Shown: in pieces, positions 52,065-61,283 of the stretch | Layout of the letters: every line of letters starts with the position of its first letter | Position numbering within the stretch: the stretch's first letter is position 1 | DNA from: CBFIGX01 sp965662265 | GTDB lineage: Bacteria > Bacteroidota > Bacteroidia > Flavobacteriales > UBA7430 | Direction: 5' to 3' | DNA length: 64,000 nucleotides | Assembly (NCBI GenBank): GCA_965662265.1 | Contig: CBFIGX010000005.1 | Span: 108,575 to 172,574, forward strand | Position numbers and translations under genes: made by a program | Notes under the pieces: model-generated | What the model was told of the DNA's origin: nothing | The model's database searches: none | What the model saw: the letters and a program-made list of their open reading frames with translations, nothing else

Positions 52065-53324
52065 TTATATTTGAATCCAATTAAATTTTAATGCTACAAA
52101 TAGGGCTGAAAATAAAAGCAAATATAATATTCCTAAAATAGAAAGTATTTTCATTTTTATTCCAGGCTTATGTTCATAACTCAGGTCGTCAGAGCATACA
52201 AGTTTATAATTAACAACAGCAATAATAGGTGCAATTAAAAAAGAAATTATAGTAGCAAGATCTATTAATTGTTTAAAATTTCCAATAAAATTATTGATGA
52301 CTACAAATGCACCAACTAATACAATAATAAGCCATACTTTATAAGTGTTAAGCTTTTTTGACTTAAGACCTAATAGTAAGCAACTAGCTTCAGACATGGC
52401 CCTAGCATAACCGTCATAAACAGTAATACAAGTACTAAACATTATAGAAAAAGATGCTATGGCAATAAAATAATATGCGCCTGAACCTAATGTGGCTGTA
52501 TACAAGCTTATTAATTGGTTTGAAAATGTAGCAGCATTTTCAGATAAACTTGTGTTCGTTCCATATATTAAATAGGCTCCTAGCGATAAGAAGCACATAG
52601 ATAAAATAGCTGAAATCCAATAACCAATATTAAATTCATGTAAGGTTTGTTTCATACTAGGAAGGTAATTTGTTTGCTTGATACGCTCTACAGTCCAGAT
52701 AGAGTTCCAGGTAGACAGATCAACAGCTGTAGGCATCCAACCCATTAATGCAATTATAAAAAAAACTGTTTCATTACTTAAATCTATTGGCGAAATCAAA
52801 ACATCCCAAGAAGCTATTGGACCATGCCAAATAGTTGTTAAAAAGGCAGCTAATGTAGAGATTAATAAGATTAAACCGACTAGTTTTATGAGAGAGTCTA
52901 ACATATTAAACCTACCACTGAGTAATAGTATTAAGCAAACAAGCATTAAAACAATAGACACTTCAGCTGGCTCAATCGATAACTGAAATAAATTAATACT
53001 TAATCCAACACATACATAAGTAACAGCTGCAACAACCGTAAACATAGACAGTAAGGTAATTAGTAGATATAAGATTAACATTTTCTTACCTATTCTGCTA
53101 TAGCCCCAAAGCAAGCTTTTACCAGTAGCATTAGCATACCTTGAGCCATATTCAAAAAAAGGATACTTGAATATGTTGGCAAGCAACACAAAAACAATTA
53201 AAGAAAATCCATATTCAGCACCTGCTCTTGTTGACTGTACTAGATGAGAGACCCCTATCGCAGTACTAGCGAATAAAACACCAGGTCCGAGCGTTTTGAA
53301 AAATACATTTGAATTTTTAAACAC
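52065..53324 (-). CDS. Divergent Nramp family metal-ion transporter
   Basis: A 419-residue membrane protein with about eleven helices. The overall pattern is Nramp: LGPGVLFASTAIGVSHLVQSTRAGAEYGFSL in the first helix and FIIALMGWMPTAVDLSTWNSIW in the sixth. The canonical metal ligands of Nramp (DPGN in helix 1, MPH in helix 6) are replaced by AIGVSH and MPTAVD. This places it in the Nramp-related branch whose substrate may not be Mn/Fe. Its start overlaps the flavin oxidoreductase gene by 8 bp, and it is followed by the M16 peptidase pair. Confidence 0.82.
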   Translation of the reverse strand: MFKNSNVFFKTLGPGVLFASTAIGVSHLVQSTRAGAEYGFSLIVFVLLANIFKYPFFEYGSRYANATGKSLLWGYSRIGKKMLILYLLITLLSMFTVVAAVTYVCVGLSINLFQLSIEPAEVSIVLMLVCLILLLSGRFNMLDSLIKLVGLILLISTLAAFLTTIWHGPIASWDVLISPIDLSNETVFFIIALMGWMPTAVDLSTWNSIWTVERIKQTNYLPSMKQTLHEFNIGYWISAILSMCFLSLGAYLIYGTNTSLSENAATFSNQLISLYTATLGSGAYYFIAIASFSIMFSTCITVYDGYARAMSEASCLLLGLKSKKLNTYKVWLIIVLVGAFVVINNFIGNFKQLIDLATIISFLIAPIIAVVNYKLVCSDDLSYEHKPGIKMKILSILGILYLLLFSALFVALKFNWIQI

Positions 53325-54267
53325 TATTGATGGTTCTAAGTTTGTTTATGGTAAACAGATACTCCTGCCAAATATCATCTACAATTTTTGATGCAGGTAA
53401 AATGGTGTTTATTGATGAGGCTACTTGACCAATTTCAAGTTCACCTTCTGATGTATCTCCTTCAAACATACCTTTCTTTGCCCTTGCCCTTCCAAGAATT
53501 ACCTTTAGTTCTTCGAGTGAAGCTGATCTTGCATAAGCTGCTTGAACATCATTATAAAACTTATTTTTAATTAATCTAACAGGTGTTAACTCTTTCAAAG
53601 TAAGTTCTGTACCACCTTCTTTTAATTCAATTATTGTTTTTTTAAAATTGATATGAGCAGATGATTCTACACTAGCGACAAACCTTGAACCTACTTGTAC
53701 ACCTTCAGCACCAAGAGCAAAGCTTGCTGCCATTGCTCTTCCAGAACCAATACCACCAGCAGCTATAACAGGTATTTCGACAACATCTACAATTTCTGGC
53801 ACTAAACATAAGGTTGTAGTCTCTTCCCTTCCATTATGACCACCGGCTTCAAAACCTTCAGCTACAATTGCATCTACACCTGCTAACTCAGACTTTTGGG
53901 CAAATATTTTATTAGACACAACATGTACCACTACAATACCATGTTCTTTTAAAATTGGTGTCCATTTTTTGGGGCTGCCTGCTGATGTAAAAACTATTGG
54001 CACTTTTTGTTTAATAATAGTTTGAACATGTGATTCGATACTAGGGTATAATAAAGGTAAATTAACTGCAAAAGGTTTGTTTGTGGCTACTTTACATTTT
54101 TTTATTTGATCTTCTAAAACGTCAGGATACATAGATCCTGCACCAATAACACCAAGGGCATTTGCATTGCTAACAGCAGAGGCCAACTCCCAACCACTAC
54201 ACCAAATCATTCCACCTTGAACAATCGGCTTTTGTATTCCAAATAATTGTGTTATTCTATTTTTCAT
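53317..54267 (-). CDS. NAD(P)H-dependent flavin oxidoreductase / nitronate monooxygenase-like
   Basis: A 316-residue FMN TIM-barrel enzyme of the 2-nitropropane dioxygenase/FabK/YrpB family. Visible blocks are ITQLFGIQKPIVQGGMIW at the start, ANALGVIGAGSM, the family AGVDAIVAEGFEAGGHNGREETTTL and PVIAAGGIGSGRAMAASFALGAEGVQVGSRF. EAGGH carries the conserved His. The C-terminus contains DTSEGELEIGQVASSI, as in FabK-like members, so enoyl-ACP reductase activity is possible. The start forms a 4-bp ATGA overlap with the subtilase stop, suggesting translational coupling. Confidence 0.88.
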   Translation of the reverse strand: MKNRITQLFGIQKPIVQGGMIWCSGWELASAVSNANALGVIGAGSMYPDVLEDQIKKCKVATNKPFAVNLPLLYPSIESHVQTIIKQKVPIVFTSAGSPKKWTPILKEHGIVVVHVVSNKIFAQKSELAGVDAIVAEGFEAGGHNGREETTTLCLVPEIVDVVEIPVIAAGGIGSGRAMAASFALGAEGVQVGSRFVASVESSAHINFKKTIIELKEGGTELTLKELTPVRLIKNKFYNDVQAAYARSASLEELKVILGRARAKKGMFEGDTSEGELEIGQVASSINTILPASKIVDDIWQEYLFTINKLRTINSV

Positions 54268-55880
54268 TTCACTATCCTTCTATAAAAAGTATTAGCTCCT
54301 TTAGTTATTTCGATAAAATATGTTCCAGAAGGCAATATTTCTGGCACTTGGATCGTCAATTTATGCGAAACATGTTCGTTAAATGAGAGTACTTTTTGAC
54401 CAAGATTATTATAAATACTTAGATCAAGATGTTCCATTTTTTGTTCTGAAAATAGAATAGTAAGTGTACTAACAAATGGATTTGGATAGACACCAATACT
54501 TGGTTGTTGATGATCAGGTATAGACAACAAGTCAAGTACTTTACTAAAATCTGGAATACCGTTTCCATATTCATTATTTCCGTTTGGATAAAGATGCCCT
54601 GACTCTTGGATTAAATCAAACAAATCCATACTTGTTAAGTATGGCATAGCAGACCAAACTGAGGCGGCCATACCGGAAATTATAGGTGCTGAAAAAGAAG
54701 TACCATTTGCGTATGTAATACCACCGTCCATATTTGCAACGGTAGTATATAGTCCCTGAGCTACTATATTGGGCTTTAATCGACCATCTGCACTAGGGCC
54801 ACGAGAACTAAATGATGTTATAAGACTATCGGCATCTATTGCCCCAACTGCTAAGACACTATCTCCATCTGCTGGAGCAGTAATATAATACCAATCGTTA
54901 GAACCTGAATTTCCTGCTGAATTAACAACTAATATACCTTTTGATGCAGCAATATCTGCTGCTTTGGTAATGATGGTAGAATTACCGTCCATGTCGTTAT
55001 AAGTATGTGAAGCCAGAGAATCATCCATGTTAGAATAACCTAGTGATGTGTTTATTATGTTAGCACCTTGCATATCAGCACGCTCAGCAGCTGCAACCCA
55101 AAAATCTTCTTCAGACAAGCTCTCTGATGAGATGTCTTCAGTTCTATAGAGCAGATAATTGGCTTTTGGCGCTGTACCAACTAAACTATCAGGCATATAT
55201 CCTGCCATACAAGAAAGCACCATTGTTCCATGATAACCTATTGTGTCATTTTCGTAATCTAATTCTTGATTGAGCACAAAGTCCCAAGAGTCAATTATCT
55301 GATTATTTACCCAAAGACTATCAAATATAGGTAACTGGTTTACTTTGTAAAAAGAAGCATCTATTACTGCAATTGTACAGCCAGCTCCATAATAACCTTG
55401 AGCATGTACTTGATGACCGTTAATCTGGGCAATCTGTCCAAAAGAAGGCCCATAATATCCATCTGTATTGGGATATAAATTAACTTTATATTCTAAAGGT
55501 GTGGTGACAGTTAATTTTTTGACTTTTTGAATATGTTTCACAAAATCGAGGGAATTAAGTGTTTGCAGATCTTGAGAATCTTGCACATAAACAGATACAG
55601 CATTTAACCACCTCGATGATTGGCAAATAGTAAATCCTATATTACTAATGGTGTGAATGTAATTAGATGATAACGGGTAATCATTCTCGTCTATTAAAAT
55701 TTGTTGTAATTTTCTGTTTTTCAGAGATTCATCAGACATAAAACTATGATCCTCATAATATTGAATCGATTCAGATTTATCAGTAAAAAAAATCCAATAC
55801 TTATCTTGTGCTAAGGAAGCAAAAGGAATTAATAAGCATAGTATTTTAACGATGTTGGATAGTTTTAAGTGCATCTCCAT
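54264..55880 (-). CDS. S8 subtilisin-like serine protease with T9SS sorting domain
   Basis: A 538-residue secreted protease (MEMHLKLSNIVKILCLLIPFASLAQ; Met3 is an equally good start). Catalytic residues: Asp in AVIDASFY, His in GYHGTMVLSCMAG and Ser at about residue 395 in NGTSFSAPIISGMAA, plus the oxyanion Asn in VVNSAGNSGS. A T9SS type A sorting domain fills the last ~75 residues (SIGVYPNPFVSTLTI ... NLGQKVLSFNE ... LPSGTYFIEITKG). The short N-terminal region (~20-150) may act as a propeptide. It overlaps the MORN gene by 35 bp and the oxidoreductase gene by 4 bp. Confidence 0.94.
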   Translation of the reverse strand: MEMHLKLSNIVKILCLLIPFASLAQDKYWIFFTDKSESIQYYEDHSFMSDESLKNRKLQQILIDENDYPLSSNYIHTISNIGFTICQSSRWLNAVSVYVQDSQDLQTLNSLDFVKHIQKVKKLTVTTPLEYKVNLYPNTDGYYGPSFGQIAQINGHQVHAQGYYGAGCTIAVIDASFYKVNQLPIFDSLWVNNQIIDSWDFVLNQELDYENDTIGYHGTMVLSCMAGYMPDSLVGTAPKANYLLYRTEDISSESLSEEDFWVAAAERADMQGANIINTSLGYSNMDDSLASHTYNDMDGNSTIITKAADIAASKGILVVNSAGNSGSNDWYYITAPADGDSVLAVGAIDADSLITSFSSRGPSADGRLKPNIVAQGLYTTVANMDGGITYANGTSFSAPIISGMAASVWSAMPYLTSMDLFDLIQESGHLYPNGNNEYGNGIPDFSKVLDLLSIPDHQQPSIGVYPNPFVSTLTILFSEQKMEHLDLSIYNNLGQKVLSFNEHVSHKLTIQVPEILPSGTYFIEITKGANTFYRRIVK

Positions 55881-56559
55881 CTCTTATTACAGTTTTTAAC
55901 AAATCTCCAAATTCATAAACTTCCATTTTATCTTGATTTCCTGAAGTTGAATAATAGAACCATTTTCCATGTTTCAGTCCTTTTTTATAAAAACCTTTAT
56001 GTTTTACTTTACCTGATTCATAGTAGCTAGTGTATGGTCCATGTAAAGTGTTAGACTGATACTTTGCATCTAAAATTTTCACCCCTAAAAGATTAAATTT
56101 TTGCCATTTACCTTGCTTTAATCCATTACTCCAAGATACAATTTCGGCTGTAGTACTGTCAGGAAAAAAAACTATCTCTTCTCCGTGTTTTTGACCTTCT
56201 AAATAGGTTTCTGTTGATACAACGTAACCTTTAGTACTATAATAAACCCAATCACCTATTTTATTCTTACCGTTAAAAGACCCCAAAGCTTCAACATTTC
56301 CGTTTGGGAAATACATCACAGTATTTGATTGCCCACCTGGAGACAAATAATTTCGTTCTGAAATTAATTTTTCATTATGGTCATAAAATCTAAATACACC
56401 TATTTCTTTATTGTCAATAAAGTTTCCTTCGTATCGCTTAGCTCCCCATGGATAATTTTTGGACCAAAAGCCTTGCTTTAAACCGTTGTCATCTATAATA
56501 TTTTGAGAATACAAAATAGATGCAACACTAAAAAACCATACAATTAAGACAGTTCTCAT
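55846..56559 (-). CDS. MORN-repeat (YwqK-like) secreted protein
   Basis: A 237-residue protein with a signal peptide (MRTVLIVWFFSVASILYSQ). It is built of about seven degenerate MORN/YwqK units of ~22-25 residues: NGLKQGFWSKNYPWGAKRYEGNF, NKIGDWVYYSTKGYVVSTETY, GLKQGKWQKFNLLGVKILDAKY, NTLHGPYTSYYESGKVKHKGFY, GLKHGKWFYYSTSGNQDKMEVY. Such proteins are common in Bacteroidota; some bind other proteins or lipids. The end overlaps the subtilase start by 35 bp in a different frame, so it could be an accessory factor, but this is a guess. An intrinsic terminator lies just upstream. Confidence 0.85.
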   Translation of the reverse strand: MRTVLIVWFFSVASILYSQNIIDDNGLKQGFWSKNYPWGAKRYEGNFIDNKEIGVFRFYDHNEKLISERNYLSPGGQSNTVMYFPNGNVEALGSFNGKNKIGDWVYYSTKGYVVSTETYLEGQKHGEEIVFFPDSTTAEIVSWSNGLKQGKWQKFNLLGVKILDAKYQSNTLHGPYTSYYESGKVKHKGFYKKGLKHGKWFYYSTSGNQDKMEVYEFGDLLKTVIRDGDALKTIQHR

Positions 56560-56584
56560 AGAACAAATTTTATAGTGTATTTCT

Positions 56585-56615
56585 AAAAAAACAGCTTCGT
56601 GAAGCTGTTTTTTTT
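56585..56615 (-). terminator. Intrinsic terminator after M36 protease gene
   Basis: Stem ACAGCTTC / GAAGCTGT (56591-56608) with a very short GT loop, flanked by A6 and T7. Read on the minus strand it ends the 56625-60110 gene, 10 bp after its stop, before the MORN gene begins. It is symmetrical, so could act on either strand. Confidence 0.85.
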
Positions 56616-56624
56616 GTTGAATAA

Positions 56625-59600
56625 TTAATGTTGAATTGTGATTTTTTTAACTATAGTTCTTTCCGAATCATTTAGCTCAATAAAATACATTCCATCTGGG
56701 AATTTTTTTGTTGAAAGACGCAATTCAGATCCCACAAATACATCTTTATTAATGACCTTACCTTGAACATTATATACTGTATAATTAATTTGATTTAACC
56801 ATTTCCCAGATAAACGAATTTGCACAGTATTATTAGCAGGATTTGGGTAAAGCTGAACGAATACATTGTCTAGCTGTTCTTCAACAGTAACACCATAATG
56901 ATCATACATTATTGTACCTGCATTATCTACCTCATCACAATTTACAATTGAATTACTTGATGAGCGTACACATGCATTATTCTCTATAGAATACAAATCT
57001 ATAATTCTAACATCATCAATCGTCCACCCTTCAACATTAGTCGCAGTATCGTTTTCTTCATCTGCTACAAAGGAAAAGCGGACATTTATTTCTTGTCCTA
57101 TATAATCTCTTAAATCAATAATTGTGTTCATAAATCCATTACTATTTCCCCAGAATGAATTTTTCCCTCCTAAAGGAGGAGATGCTTGTGAAACTCCTCG
57201 GTAATGACCTCTAATTATTTTATCACCAACTTCCTCGTAATTTATATTATCAGTTGATATTGTAACATAGCCACCATCAAATGCAGGTTCTGTAATATAT
57301 TTATGCCAAAAGCTTAAACATGGGTTTTCTCCTTCAACTACGAAAGAAACTAAATCTAAATGAGACTCAAACCTAGTATCCCAGTTTGTAATAAACCAAG
57401 CATCATTTCCACTGTAGGTTTCATAGTCATTTGAAATCTCCCAAAACAAGTCTTGCTCGGAAGATACAAACCAATTGTCATCCCCATCTTCCATATCATC
57501 CTCGAACAAGATATCACTAAATAATTGATCGTCAGTAACCACTTCATAAATACACTCAATTGATTGCCCAGGAGACATGTCTCCAAGAGTAAAACTAAGA
57601 ACATTTCCACTCTCTTCAATTTGGCATGAAGAAGACCCTTGTGCGTACTGAACATCTGACTGAAGCGTATCTTGAATAGTTACGTTAGTAAGCAATTCAT
57701 CAGTATAATTAGTAATAACTATGCTGTAAAGGATTGCATCACCAGCTTTAGCGGCATCCTTAGCCGATTTATCAATTGTGAGCTCTTTAGCACATTCAGG
57801 AAGATTATCAAAAGCTTCTGTTCCATCTGATCTGCTTCCAGAGGAACCGCCATTTGCACTGTAACCAACCCCTCTACGAGCAAAAGTCTCCCATATTAAA
57901 CACTTGTGTTGCCCTTCGTATAATAAAGAATCTGCAGTGACTAAAGAATTTCTTAAATCGATAAATGTTGACTGACACGGTTGAAGCTTTAAGCCATCAA
58001 TGACTAATTGCATTACCATATTATTACCACCAGTACCATGATACTTGTCATTATCATATCCATACAAATCAACAAGATTCCAATGTAAATCCCATAATAT
58101 TGTAGCCCATACAGATCCGACTCCATGAGGAACAGATTCCGTAATTATATAATCATATGTCATAGGGTTCACAGACATATCTCTACTGTAAGGATAAGAT
58201 CGAATTCCTCTCCCGTCGTTTAATTCAGCTGAGACATAGGTTCCGATACCATGAGGTTCTTCGGCATTATCAGAATCGTCACTAGTCATCATTAGTGCAA
58301 AAAAGTCACTCCATCCTTCACCAGCTTGTTCATCTCCAAATAAACAGTTAGAACCTGCAAGTCTACTTGATATTCCATGGCCATATTCATGTGCTATAAT
58401 ACCGTTATCAAAATCACCATCAAGGTAATCTGGGCCTTCAGGAGAATTATTTACTATAGTTGCATTAACAGATTCTCCATTTATTATTTGATCTCTCAAA
58501 GCCTCACCATCTAATTTTCCTAAAAATATAGAAGGAATAGTTACAGCACCACCATCTGCCCCAGCGCCCATATCTACCATACCACCAACATTGTTGTATA
58601 TGATTATAGCAACAGCTCCTGCATTTTGAGCATTTAACGATTTGAGTCCAAATTCGCAGGTACCACGACTAACCAGAGCAATTTTACCTGTTAAATCATT
58701 TAATATATCTCCACAACCTTCGTAACCATAAGTTGAACCATCATCTACAATCTCTAAATCTGCAGTTATTGGAATACTAGTTACTTCTCCGCCCCAATCA
58801 TTTGCAAGACTTACTTCATAAACACCTTGATTGCTTTCAGGAGAATTTACTGTAAACAAATCATAAGGGTTTGTTGGCTTATCCCAAATATACATCTGCA
58901 TCACAGGATTTGAGCCATCGCCCGGTGTATAAAAATTGGCATTATTAAGGGCGATATTATCATTTACACCACTTGAATCTTGTGCTTGTGCAAGAACATA
59001 ATCTCCACCGGCGCCACCTTCACCATAATTATTTTCTTGAAAATTTCCTGCTTGGGGGTCAAAACCATAATGATACCATACATCGTGCATCATGTTGTTC
59101 ATGTAAAATAAATTGACAGTTGCAGCATCCAAATTTTGATCTGGCTCTAACATAGGGTCGAAAGGATAATCAAAGAGTAAGCTATCGCCTCCGTCTGGCT
59201 CATCTCCCTGAGATATACCAGAATCATTTAAATCAGAATATGCATGTACGTTATTACCTCTGGTAATTGTATACTCTGGATTATCAGTTGCATCTCCATT
59301 AGTATCGTGCCATCCATAAGGCGAAGCGTCGATGTCATGTGGCTCTACTTCTATTGTTCTATCACCGTGAGAAGGACTTTCTAAAGGTATTGCGAACACG
59401 TTGTATGCAGCGCCGTCCACTTGTTCTGCTGGTAAACCCTGAGTGATATTTGTACTCGAATGATTATGATCTGCACACGCGATTTCGGGGCTAAAACTAC
59501 AGTGCTTTACCCAGTTGTATTTTCTTACTATTTCTCCAGATTTTGCATCGATTAGTACATTCCAACAATCTGAAGCATCAGCTTCATAAATTGTAATATC

Positions 59601-60110
59601 CCAAACAGGGATAATTATTTGCCCTTGAACAAAAAATGACTTCATTACTGGAATTAGATCGCGAGAAAACTCTCCTTCATAAATCTTAGATGTAGCACTT
59701 TTTTTACCTCTGTAGTTTATGGGGGTTAACTCAATATTTAACTGATTACACGCAAATTTAATTGCTTGAATTTCTGAAATCGAGTAGCTTAAATCTGCTT
59801 CATTGCTAGCCAAATTGTTGACAAATGTATTTTGAGTTAAAAGCCATTCATTATTTTTATCCAAATGTAATCTTAGCTCTGCTTGATGAATAGGAATACC
59901 ATCATAATTCTGTTGAACAAATAAATGGGTTAAACCTGATTTTTTGCTTTCATACTCTCTATAAATTGAGTAGTCTGACACATCGTATGCCTCAAGATTA
60001 AGCTCTTTTAGATTATTCAATATATATGAATCAACTCTTGAATCCATAGTTGTTTCTTGTGCGTATGCAGTAAGTTGAAACGATGCTAAAAATAGTAGAA
60101 AGTACCTCAT
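56625..60110 (-). CDS. M36 fungalysin-type metalloprotease with T9SS sorting domain
   Basis: A 1161-residue secreted zinc protease. Start taken at ATG 60110, because MRYFLLFLASFQLTAYAQ is a perfect signal peptide; an upstream ATG at 60140 would add ten charged residues. Order: FTP-type propeptide at ~40-130 (YDGIPIHQAELRLHLD), catalytic domain with HEYGH at 574-578 and GEGWSDF downstream, an inserted PA domain (~430-545, LVSRGTCEFGLKSLNAQNAGAVAIIIYNN is its core), a DUF11/CARDB-like module (LTIDKSAKDAAKAGDAILYSI), a choice-of-anchor J-like jelly roll (~870-1050, WTIDDVRIID), and a T9SS domain at the end (LYPNPANNTVQIRLSG ... DGMYFIELND). The domains are entire. It is monocistronic with its own terminator. 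Confidence 0.95.
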   Translation of the reverse strand: MRYFLLFLASFQLTAYAQETTMDSRVDSYILNNLKELNLEAYDVSDYSIYREYESKKSGLTHLFVQQNYDGIPIHQAELRLHLDKNNEWLLTQNTFVNNLASNEADLSYSISEIQAIKFACNQLNIELTPINYRGKKSATSKIYEGEFSRDLIPVMKSFFVQGQIIIPVWDITIYEADASDCWNVLIDAKSGEIVRKYNWVKHCSFSPEIACADHNHSSTNITQGLPAEQVDGAAYNVFAIPLESPSHGDRTIEVEPHDIDASPYGWHDTNGDATDNPEYTITRGNNVHAYSDLNDSGISQGDEPDGGDSLLFDYPFDPMLEPDQNLDAATVNLFYMNNMMHDVWYHYGFDPQAGNFQENNYGEGGAGGDYVLAQAQDSSGVNDNIALNNANFYTPGDGSNPVMQMYIWDKPTNPYDLFTVNSPESNQGVYEVSLANDWGGEVTSIPITADLEIVDDGSTYGYEGCGDILNDLTGKIALVSRGTCEFGLKSLNAQNAGAVAIIIYNNVGGMVDMGAGADGGAVTIPSIFLGKLDGEALRDQIINGESVNATIVNNSPEGPDYLDGDFDNGIIAHEYGHGISSRLAGSNCLFGDEQAGEGWSDFFALMMTSDDSDNAEEPHGIGTYVSAELNDGRGIRSYPYSRDMSVNPMTYDYIITESVPHGVGSVWATILWDLHWNLVDLYGYDNDKYHGTGGNNMVMQLVIDGLKLQPCQSTFIDLRNSLVTADSLLYEGQHKCLIWETFARRGVGYSANGGSSGSRSDGTEAFDNLPECAKELTIDKSAKDAAKAGDAILYSIVITNYTDELLTNVTIQDTLQSDVQYAQGSSSCQIEESGNVLSFTLGDMSPGQSIECIYEVVTDDQLFSDILFEDDMEDGDDNWFVSSEQDLFWEISNDYETYSGNDAWFITNWDTRFESHLDLVSFVVEGENPCLSFWHKYITEPAFDGGYVTISTDNINYEEVGDKIIRGHYRGVSQASPPLGGKNSFWGNSNGFMNTIIDLRDYIGQEINVRFSFVADEENDTATNVEGWTIDDVRIIDLYSIENNACVRSSSNSIVNCDEVDNAGTIMYDHYGVTVEEQLDNVFVQLYPNPANNTVQIRLSGKWLNQINYTVYNVQGKVINKDVFVGSELRLSTKKFPDGMYFIELNDSERTIVKKITIQH

Positions 60111-60159
60111 ATCGGTTTTTAAATTTTCACTAAAATACAAATAAAATTCTGTAGAATTA

Positions 60160-61281
60160 CTAATAGTGTTTCAAGAGTTGTCTCGCCATATTTATCCATG
60201 AATACCTCTCTTTTTCAATAGAAATATTTTTACTGAATCGTGATTCATTATTTTCTTTATAAAATCTATTAACGGCATCAGAGATAGCCACAGGGTCAAC
60301 ATCAACAATATAGCCTACTTTGTTATGAGGAACTACTTCTGCAAGACCTCCAACATTTGTAACAATAATAGGTTTATTAAAATGATAGGCAATTTGGGCC
60401 ACGCCACTTTGTGTTGCTGACTTATAGGGTTGAACAACCATATCACAAGCCGAAAAGTAATTTGTTACGTCGCTTTGTGGTATAAATTCAGAAAATAAAT
60501 GAATTCTAGTCTTTAGATTTAAATTGTCTATTAAGCTTAAGTAAGGTGTGTGATCGTCATAAAACTCTCCAGCCACAATTAAATGAACATTAGTGTCAAT
60601 ATGCGGCATAGCATTAATTAAAAGATCTAAGCCTTTATAGGCTCTTATAAATCCGAAAAATAAAATGTATTTTCTGTCATTATCAAGGCCGAGAATATGC
60701 TTTGCTTCAACTTTTGCTTTTAGTTTTCCAAATTGATCGTAAACAGGATGGGGATGAAAATCTACTCTTGGCTTATCTATAAATTTATTAATATCGTCAC
60801 CAACTGATTTAGACATTACAAAGTAGGTGTTATTTGATTTTAAAAAAAACTTAGTTAGTACAGAATCACCAATACGTTTTTCGTGTGGAATAATATTATC
60901 ACACAAAGCCACTAAAGTTGACTTAGATTTTAAACCGCTAATTCTCAATATTGAACCAATACTAACACCTATAAAAGGAATCCAGTATCTAGATATAATA
61001 ATATCTGGCTTTTGTTTCCTAAGCCATAATGCACAATTAATCCATGAAATAGGATTAATGGAGTTGATAGCTGAATTAATTTTTATATTTGGTGGACTAG
61101 CGTCGTAATCAAACTGAGACTTTCCAGGGAATAGTATTGACGGGTATTGTAAATTAAATGATAAAAACTCTACATGGTGACCTAGTTGCTGTAATGCTGC
61201 TGCCAAAGAATGGTTACTATCAGCAATACCTCCTCTAAGTGGATGAGCTGGTCCAATAATTATGATTTTCTTTATTTGCAA
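60160..61281 (-). CDS. Glycosyltransferase family 4 protein
   Basis: A 373-residue GT-B fold glycosyltransferase. The acceptor half has the Gly-rich loop IGPAHPLRGGIADSNHSLAAAL. The donor half shows ILFFGFIRAYKGLDLLINAM (residues ~207-226) and the E-x7-E-like region QSDVTNYFSACDMVVQPYKSATQSGVAQIAYHFNKPIIVTNVGGLAEVV. It is cytosolic or peripheral. Acceptor and sugar are unknown. It is last in the DUF4199-GT2-GT4 operon, 2 bp after the GT2 gene, suggesting cell-envelope glycan synthesis. Confidence 0.92.
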   Translation of the reverse strand: MQIKKIIIIGPAHPLRGGIADSNHSLAAALQQLGHHVEFLSFNLQYPSILFPGKSQFDYDASPPNIKINSAINSINPISWINCALWLRKQKPDIIISRYWIPFIGVSIGSILRISGLKSKSTLVALCDNIIPHEKRIGDSVLTKFFLKSNNTYFVMSKSVGDDINKFIDKPRVDFHPHPVYDQFGKLKAKVEAKHILGLDNDRKYILFFGFIRAYKGLDLLINAMPHIDTNVHLIVAGEFYDDHTPYLSLIDNLNLKTRIHLFSEFIPQSDVTNYFSACDMVVQPYKSATQSGVAQIAYHFNKPIIVTNVGGLAEVVPHNKVGYIVDVDPVAISDAVNRFYKENNESRFSKNISIEKERYSWINMARQLLKHY

Positions 61282-61283
61282 GC

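Noticed and set aside
57356..57655. 99-residue same-strand frame
   Set aside because: Out-of-frame read inside the M36 protease gene, whose frame is continuous and domain-rich there.
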